Source: Peptococcaceae bacterium (GTDB taxonomy: Bacteria; Bacillota; Peptococcia; Peptococcales; Peptococcaceae). From it: 16,616 bases of DNA. The stretch covers positions 1-16,616 of the forward strand of contig CAAEKP010000118.1 in assembly GCA_900756555.1 (NCBI GenBank), in the 5' to 3' direction. The notes below the pieces were generated by a model that was not told where the DNA came from, did no database searches, and saw only the letters and a program-made list of their open reading frames with translations. This document shows, in pieces, positions 13,238-16,616 of this stretch (within the stretch, counting starts at the first letter, position 1; each line of letters opens with the position of its first letter). Position numbers and translations under genes: made by a program.

Positions 13238-14653
13238 TTAGAAGCGGAAGTCACGCTGCCCTTCGGCAATTTTCTGCAGGTTTTCTTCACATAATTTGTG
13301 TTTGGTTGGGTCAGTAATGTATGGTAATTGTTCGGCAATTACTTTTTCACCAACAGCTTTTGTTTCAGGAGAAGCGTAGTCTTCCAGATATTCTTTTAAA
13401 GTCATTAAAGCATTTGGATGGCAGAAATTATGAATCTGTCCCGTTTTAGCAAACTGCATAAAACGGTCACCAGTACGGCCGGCACGGTAGCAGGCGGTAC
13501 AGAAGCTTGGAACATAACCGGTTTCTAATAACCATTTCATAACCTGATCTAAGGTACGGGTATCGCTGACATCAAACTGAGTGGTGTCTTCTGGGCGAAT
13601 TTCTTCGGTGTAACCGCCAACACTGGTGCGGGAACCGCCGGAAATCTGAGAAATCCCCAAATCCAGTACCCGTTCTCTGGATTTCTGAGATTCACGGGTG
13701 GAAACAATCATACCGGTGTATGGTACAGCGATACGCAGTACCGCAACGATTTTAGCAAAAGTATCATCATCAATCGCATTGCTGAAGGTGCCTGGGTCGA
13801 TATCATCTGCCGGACAGATACGAGGTACGCTGATGGTATGTGGGCCAACGCCGTAAACTGCTTCCAGATGTTCTGCGTGCATCAGGATGCCTACAAAGTC
13901 ATAACGATACATGTTGAGGCCGAACAATACGCCGCAGCCAACGTCATCAATGCCGCCCTGCATAGCACGGTCCATTGCTTCAGTGTGGTAAGCATAGTCG
14001 GATTTTGGCCCAAATGGATGCAGTTCTTCGTAGCTTTGTTTGTTGTAGGTTTCCTGGAACAGAATATAAGTACCGATGCCGGCTTCTTTCAGTTTGCGAT
14101 AGTTTTCTACAGTGGTAGCAGCGATATTTACGTTTACACGACGGATAGCGCCATTTTTATGTTTTACATTGTAGATAGTGTCGATACATTCCAGAATGTA
14201 TTCGATTGGGTTATTTACCGGGTCTTCGCCAGCTTCCAACGCCAGACGTTTGTGTCCCATATCCTGTAAGGCTGTAACTTCTGCTACGATTTCTTCCTGT
14301 GTCAGTTTTTTACGGGTGATATGTTTGTTTGGCCCGTGGTATGGGCAATAAACGCAGCCATTGATGCAATAGTTAGACAAATACAATGGTGCAAACAATA
14401 CAATACGGTCGCCGTAAATTTCCCGTTTGATTTTTTTGGCTAAGGTGAACATTTTATCATTTAGTTCTGGGATATCACATTCCAGCAGCACAGCGGCTTC
14501 TCTGTGGCTTAAGCCTTTGCAGTCGGCAGCCCGTTCAATCAGAGAGTCAATCAGTTCATAGTTGTGTTTGTTTTCCTGGGCATAGGCCAGAGAATCACGA
14601 ATTTCCTGGTCATCAATAAATTCAGTTGCTACAGTGGATTTTGGATTATACAT
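13238..14653 (-). CDS. hydG: [FeFe]-hydrogenase maturase HydG (tyrosine lyase)
   Basis: A radical SAM enzyme that splits tyrosine to give the CO and CN ligands of the hydrogenase H-cluster iron. The product is 471 residues, the family length. The SAM-cluster motif is CINGCVYC (C96, C100, C103). The second, C-terminal cluster is C385-x2-C388-x22-C411, the CX2CX22C pattern that distinguishes HydG from its relative ThiH. Both motifs are intact, so it should be active. ATG at 14653 follows TAAGGAGG, which overlaps the hydE stop; the in-frame start at 14701 lies inside hydE and is rejected. It is the last gene of the operon. HydF and the hydrogenase are not in the window. Confidence 0.96.
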   Translation of the reverse strand: MYNPKSTVATEFIDDQEIRDSLAYAQENKHNYELIDSLIERAADCKGLSHREAAVLLECDIPELNDKMFTLAKKIKREIYGDRIVLFAPLYLSNYCINGCVYCPYHGPNKHITRKKLTQEEIVAEVTALQDMGHKRLALEAGEDPVNNPIEYILECIDTIYNVKHKNGAIRRVNVNIAATTVENYRKLKEAGIGTYILFQETYNKQSYEELHPFGPKSDYAYHTEAMDRAMQGGIDDVGCGVLFGLNMYRYDFVGILMHAEHLEAVYGVGPHTISVPRICPADDIDPGTFSNAIDDDTFAKIVAVLRIAVPYTGMIVSTRESQKSRERVLDLGISQISGGSRTSVGGYTEEIRPEDTTQFDVSDTRTLDQVMKWLLETGYVPSFCTACYRAGRTGDRFMQFAKTGQIHNFCHPNALMTLKEYLEDYASPETKAVGEKVIAEQLPYITDPTKHKLCEENLQKIAEGQRDFRF

Positions 14654-14666
14654 AATAAATGCCTCC

Positions 14667-15719
14667 TTATAAATGGAACGATGGGTGCATACTGTGACCA
14701 AAATCGGTGGCTACAGTGCGTCCTTCGTTTTCTACTAATGTTACAATTTCCTGGCGATAATCTGCCATGGAGTTGCGGGTGTTCAGTTTGCCAGGGTAAA
14801 TCTGATAGAGGCTTCTGAACTCTTCAGGACTTACGTTTGGCATGATAACATTGGCGCCGGCGCGGAGAGCCAGTTCCCGTCCCTGCGGATGCATACTGGC
14901 CAGAGCCGTGGTGGCTGGCAGCAAGAGCCATGGCATATACAGCCGGGCAACGGCCAGCATTTTTACGGTCATCCAGACACTGCCGGAACTGTTCTGCTTC
15001 AGCGGTGTCTGCGGATGAGGGATGAACGGCCCCATACCGCTCATGTCAATGCGCATTTCTTTCATTAACTGTAAATCACGAGCCAGTATTTCTACTGTTT
15101 GACCGGGCAGACCAATCATACAGCCGGATCCCACCTGATAGCCCAGGTCTTTGAGCCAGTGCTGACATTGCAATCGCTCCTGCAATGTATGGCCGGGCCG
15201 CAGACAGCGATACAGGGCGGGGTCTGCGGTTTCCTGTTTGATTAGATAACGGTCGGCGCCGGCTTCTCGCCACAGTTGATAGGTTTCATAGCTGCGTTCT
15301 CCACAGGAGAGAGTGACTGCTACATCCAGTTTTTTTATTTCTGTGGTGAGTTCGGCGATGGTTTCTACCGGGATGGCAGAGTCTTCGCCGCTCTGTAAGA
15401 CCAATGTGCGGTATCCTACCTGAACAGCAGTCCGGGCAGTTTCCAGAATTTGTTCTGGAGATAACCGATAACGCTGAATCTGGTTGTTATCAGCCCGTAA
15501 GCCGCAATAGCAGCAGTGCTGTTTGCAGTGGCTGGAAAATTCAATAATGCCGCGCAGATGCACCTGATCGCCTACTGTTTTATGGCGCACAGCGTCAGCT
15601 GCGGCAAGTAATTGCGGAATCTGTGTTTCATCCAGCGAGAGCAGGGATACCAACTCTTCCTGGGTCAATTCTGATGTGGTTTGCGCTTTCTCCAGTAAAG
15701 CAGTGATGTCTTGTTTCAT
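14667..15719 (-). CDS. hydE: [FeFe]-hydrogenase maturase HydE
   Basis: A radical SAM protein acting with HydG and HydF to build the H-cluster; it acts on the iron-carbonyl/cyanide precursor made by HydG and is linked to making the dithiomethylamine bridge. Product 350 residues from ATG 15719. The cluster motif is CKQHCCYC (CX3CX2C), within IEFSSHCKQHCCYCGL, followed by the HydE-like LVLQSGED. Later landmarks are GYQVGSGCMIGLPGQT and GMGPFIPHPQTPL. ATG at 15719 overlaps the upstream TGA as ATGA, and ATG at 15725 is two codons earlier; neither has a clear ribosome binding site, so translation is probably coupled. 13 nt separate it from hydG. Confidence 0.95.
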   Translation of the reverse strand: MKQDITALLEKAQTTSELTQEELVSLLSLDETQIPQLLAAADAVRHKTVGDQVHLRGIIEFSSHCKQHCCYCGLRADNNQIQRYRLSPEQILETARTAVQVGYRTLVLQSGEDSAIPVETIAELTTEIKKLDVAVTLSCGERSYETYQLWREAGADRYLIKQETADPALYRCLRPGHTLQERLQCQHWLKDLGYQVGSGCMIGLPGQTVEILARDLQLMKEMRIDMSGMGPFIPHPQTPLKQNSSGSVWMTVKMLAVARLYMPWLLLPATTALASMHPQGRELALRAGANVIMPNVSPEEFRSLYQIYPGKLNTRNSMADYRQEIVTLVENEGRTVATDFGHSMHPSFHL

Positions 15720-15979
15720 AGGCATTCATTCGCAATCGTGTAATTGCTCAGCGCGGAACGCACCATGATTCCTTTGATGCTGCCCAGTTTGCCTGTGAGC
15801 GCGCCGATTTCATCATTGTTTCCCTCGATGATAACGACAATAACATTTACAGCGCCGTGATGGGGAACCCCCATGCGTCCGATAATCAGGTGACCATACT
15901 GACTGAGTAAATCATTCAATTCTTTTATGTGGCCTTTTTCTTCCACGATAACACCGATAAATCCAATTCGTTTTTCCAT
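15716..15979 (-). CDS. TM1266-type hydrogenase-associated small protein
   Basis: An 87-residue ACT/NikR-C-like domain protein, beginning MEKRIGFIGVIVEEKG with the conserved GRMGVPHHGAVNVIVVIIEG. Proteins of this kind are known as iron-only hydrogenase system putative regulators (TM1266 type) and usually neighbour hydE, hydG or hydF, as here. No DNA-binding helix precedes the domain, so direct DNA binding is doubtful. ATG at 15979 lies 9 nt after AAGGAG; upstream in-frame codons to 16273 read through the leader and terminator and are rejected. First gene of the operon. Confidence 0.88.
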   Translation of the reverse strand: MEKRIGFIGVIVEEKGHIKELNDLLSQYGHLIIGRMGVPHHGAVNVIVVIIEGNNDEIGALTGKLGSIKGIMVRSALSNYTIANECL

Positions 15980-16280
15980 GTCATCCAGCTCCTTTCTAAG
16001 AAAATAACAGGAACGATAAAAAAATCCCCGAACTCCAGTTGGAATTCGGGGAAACCATAATACATAATCACATGTCACTATCACATCGGTTGCAGACAAA
16101 CAAAAGTAAATTCCGTTAAAAATAACGCAAATGCTGCTCTGCTGACCTAATGGACATAGGTTGTTTTCCGTTCCCCGTTCCTCAGGAATACCCCTTGGTA
16201 TAGGTGTGGTCACATATAAAATTTTTAATCTCCCTTTCATCCGTCTGCTTGCCGAAGCCCGCAGACCAATCAAATGGATT
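15980..16280 (-). promoter_or_regulatory. Structured leader of the hyd operon, possible riboswitch
   Basis: About 300 nt lie between the expected transcript start (near 16280) and the first gene. Hairpins read on the minus strand, 5' to 3': GTCTGC-12 nt-GCAGAC (16266-16243), TACC-AAGG-type (near 16205-16187), ACCTA-7 nt-TAGGT (near 16161-16145), and CGTTA-TTTT-TAACG (16127-16114). The terminator at 16018-16052 follows, then a 38-nt gap to the gene. CGGGGAA (16177-16171) is exactly complementary to the UUCCCCG of the terminator's 5' arm, an antiterminator candidate. A second GUCUGC (near 16098-16093) could displace the first hairpin. No known class was recognised. Confidence 0.55.
16018..16052 (-). 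terminator. Leader terminator before the hyd operon
   Basis: On the minus strand TCCCCGAA (from 16052) pairs with TTCGGGGA, with inner TCC/GGA pairs and a 4-nt loop, followed by TTTTTTT (16024-16018). It stands between the promoter and the first gene, so it is an attenuator, not an end-of-operon signal. Confidence 0.88.
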
Positions 16281-16286
16281 ACCTTC

Positions 16287-16315
16287 AGTATACGTTTTTT
16301 TAATCTGCTTGTAAA
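16287..16315 (-). promoter_or_regulatory. Promoter of the hyd operon leader
   Basis: On the minus strand TTTACA (16315-16310), a 17-nt spacer, then TATACT (16292-16287). It overlaps the ribosome binding site of the divergent gene (AAAGGAG, 16313-16319), so the two units share only a few bases between their signals. Confidence 0.78.
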
Positions 16316-16328
16316 GGAGTGAATAATA

Positions 16329-16616
16329 ATGTTTGTTGATAGATATTATTTCCAGAATCATCGCGTAAGTTGGGCAGCAGCTGGTTTTATTACAGGTCTG
16401 GTCTTGCTGGAAAGCAAGACAGGATGGTGCTTGATGTTATTGATGACTGCGCTGGCGGTTGGCTGCTGGTATTGGCGCAGAGAGCCGTGGCAGCAGTTAG
16501 CGCTGTTTGGGGTATTGCTTCTGCTGGGCTGCTGGGTGATGCACGGGCAGTTAGCAGCACAGAACGCACAGTCAACGCAGGTGGGCAATAGAGTTTGTCT
16601 GGCGGGGACGGTGGCG
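16329..16616 (+). CDS. Membrane protein N-terminus, ComEC/Rec2-like, partial
   Basis: The first 96 codons of a gene that continues past the window edge. ATG at 16329 follows AAAGGAG (16313-16319) by 9 nt. Visible are three hydrophobic segments, about residues 14-29, 33-49 and 57-71, then a polar stretch and GNRVCLAGTVA, which looks like the start of the small OB-fold domain that follows the N-terminal helices in ComEC (DUF4131 region). ComEC is the DNA-uptake channel of competence. With only this part visible, other polytopic proteins are possible. It is divergent from the hyd operon; no separate promoter is obvious. Confidence 0.65.
   Translation, partial: MFVDRYYFQNHRVSWAAAGFITGLVLLESKTGWCLMLLMTALAVGCWYWRREPWQQLALFGVLLLLGCWVMHGQLAAQNAQSTQVGNRVCLAGTVA

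Noticed and set aside
13838..14269. 143-residue plus-strand frame inside hydG
   Set aside because: Antisense to hydG, no ribosome binding site, no domain.
15980..16273. N-terminal extension of the TM1266-type protein by 98 residues
   Set aside because: It reads through the leader hairpins and the terminator, and the well-placed AAGGAG and family start both point to 15979.

Overview
The window is bacterial chromosome from a low-to-mid-GC Firmicute, probably an anaerobe. The evidence is good AAGGAGG-type ribosome binding sites, a long-form HPF next to secA and prfB, an ECF sigma/anti-sigma pair, and the [FeFe]-hydrogenase maturases HydE and HydG. Negativicutes would fit but that is inference; there is no rRNA or other phylogenetic marker here. 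No insertion sequence, phage gene, CRISPR array or tRNA was seen.

Layout. (1) 1-2216: a minus-strand PLP aminotransferase and a divergent plus-strand gene of unknown function. The gap between them holds a strong plus-strand promoter followed after about 35 nt by an intrinsic terminator. (2) 2282-4458: a plus-strand operon of lipoprotein, ECF sigma factor and membrane anti-sigma factor, closed by a strong bidirectional terminator. (3) 4509-5442: minus-strand cold-shock protein and hpf, each with promoter elements. (4) 5540-10313: plus-strand secA, three consecutive large imperfect palindromes, a small membrane protein, and prfB with its programmed +1 frameshift, ending in a terminator. (5) 10341-12693: a minus-strand ABC uptake operon for quaternary amines (permease, lipoprotein binding protein, ATPase) with stop/start overlaps. 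(6) 12694-13237: a gene-free stretch with a possible plus-strand small RNA and the terminator of the next operon. (7) 13238-16315: a minus-strand operon of a TM1266-type small protein, hydE and hydG, preceded by a roughly 300-nt leader. (8) 16329-end: the 5' part of a divergent plus-strand membrane protein resembling the ComEC N-terminus.

How the genes work together. HydE and HydG make parts of the [FeFe]-hydrogenase H-cluster; the third maturase HydF and the hydrogenase itself are not in the window. The lipoprotein, sigma and anti-sigma genes look like one envelope-sensing unit. HPF, SecA and RF2 are neighbours in many Firmicutes and serve ribosome hibernation, protein export and translation termination.

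The most interesting part is the leader of the hyd operon. A good promoter (TTTACA-N17-TATACT) is followed by several small hairpins and then by an intrinsic terminator placed about 40 nt before the first gene. A 7-nt leader segment is perfectly complementary to the terminator's 5' arm, so a terminator/antiterminator switch is plausible. I could not match it to a riboswitch class I know. Second are the three palindromes of about 120-155 nt between secA and the next gene.
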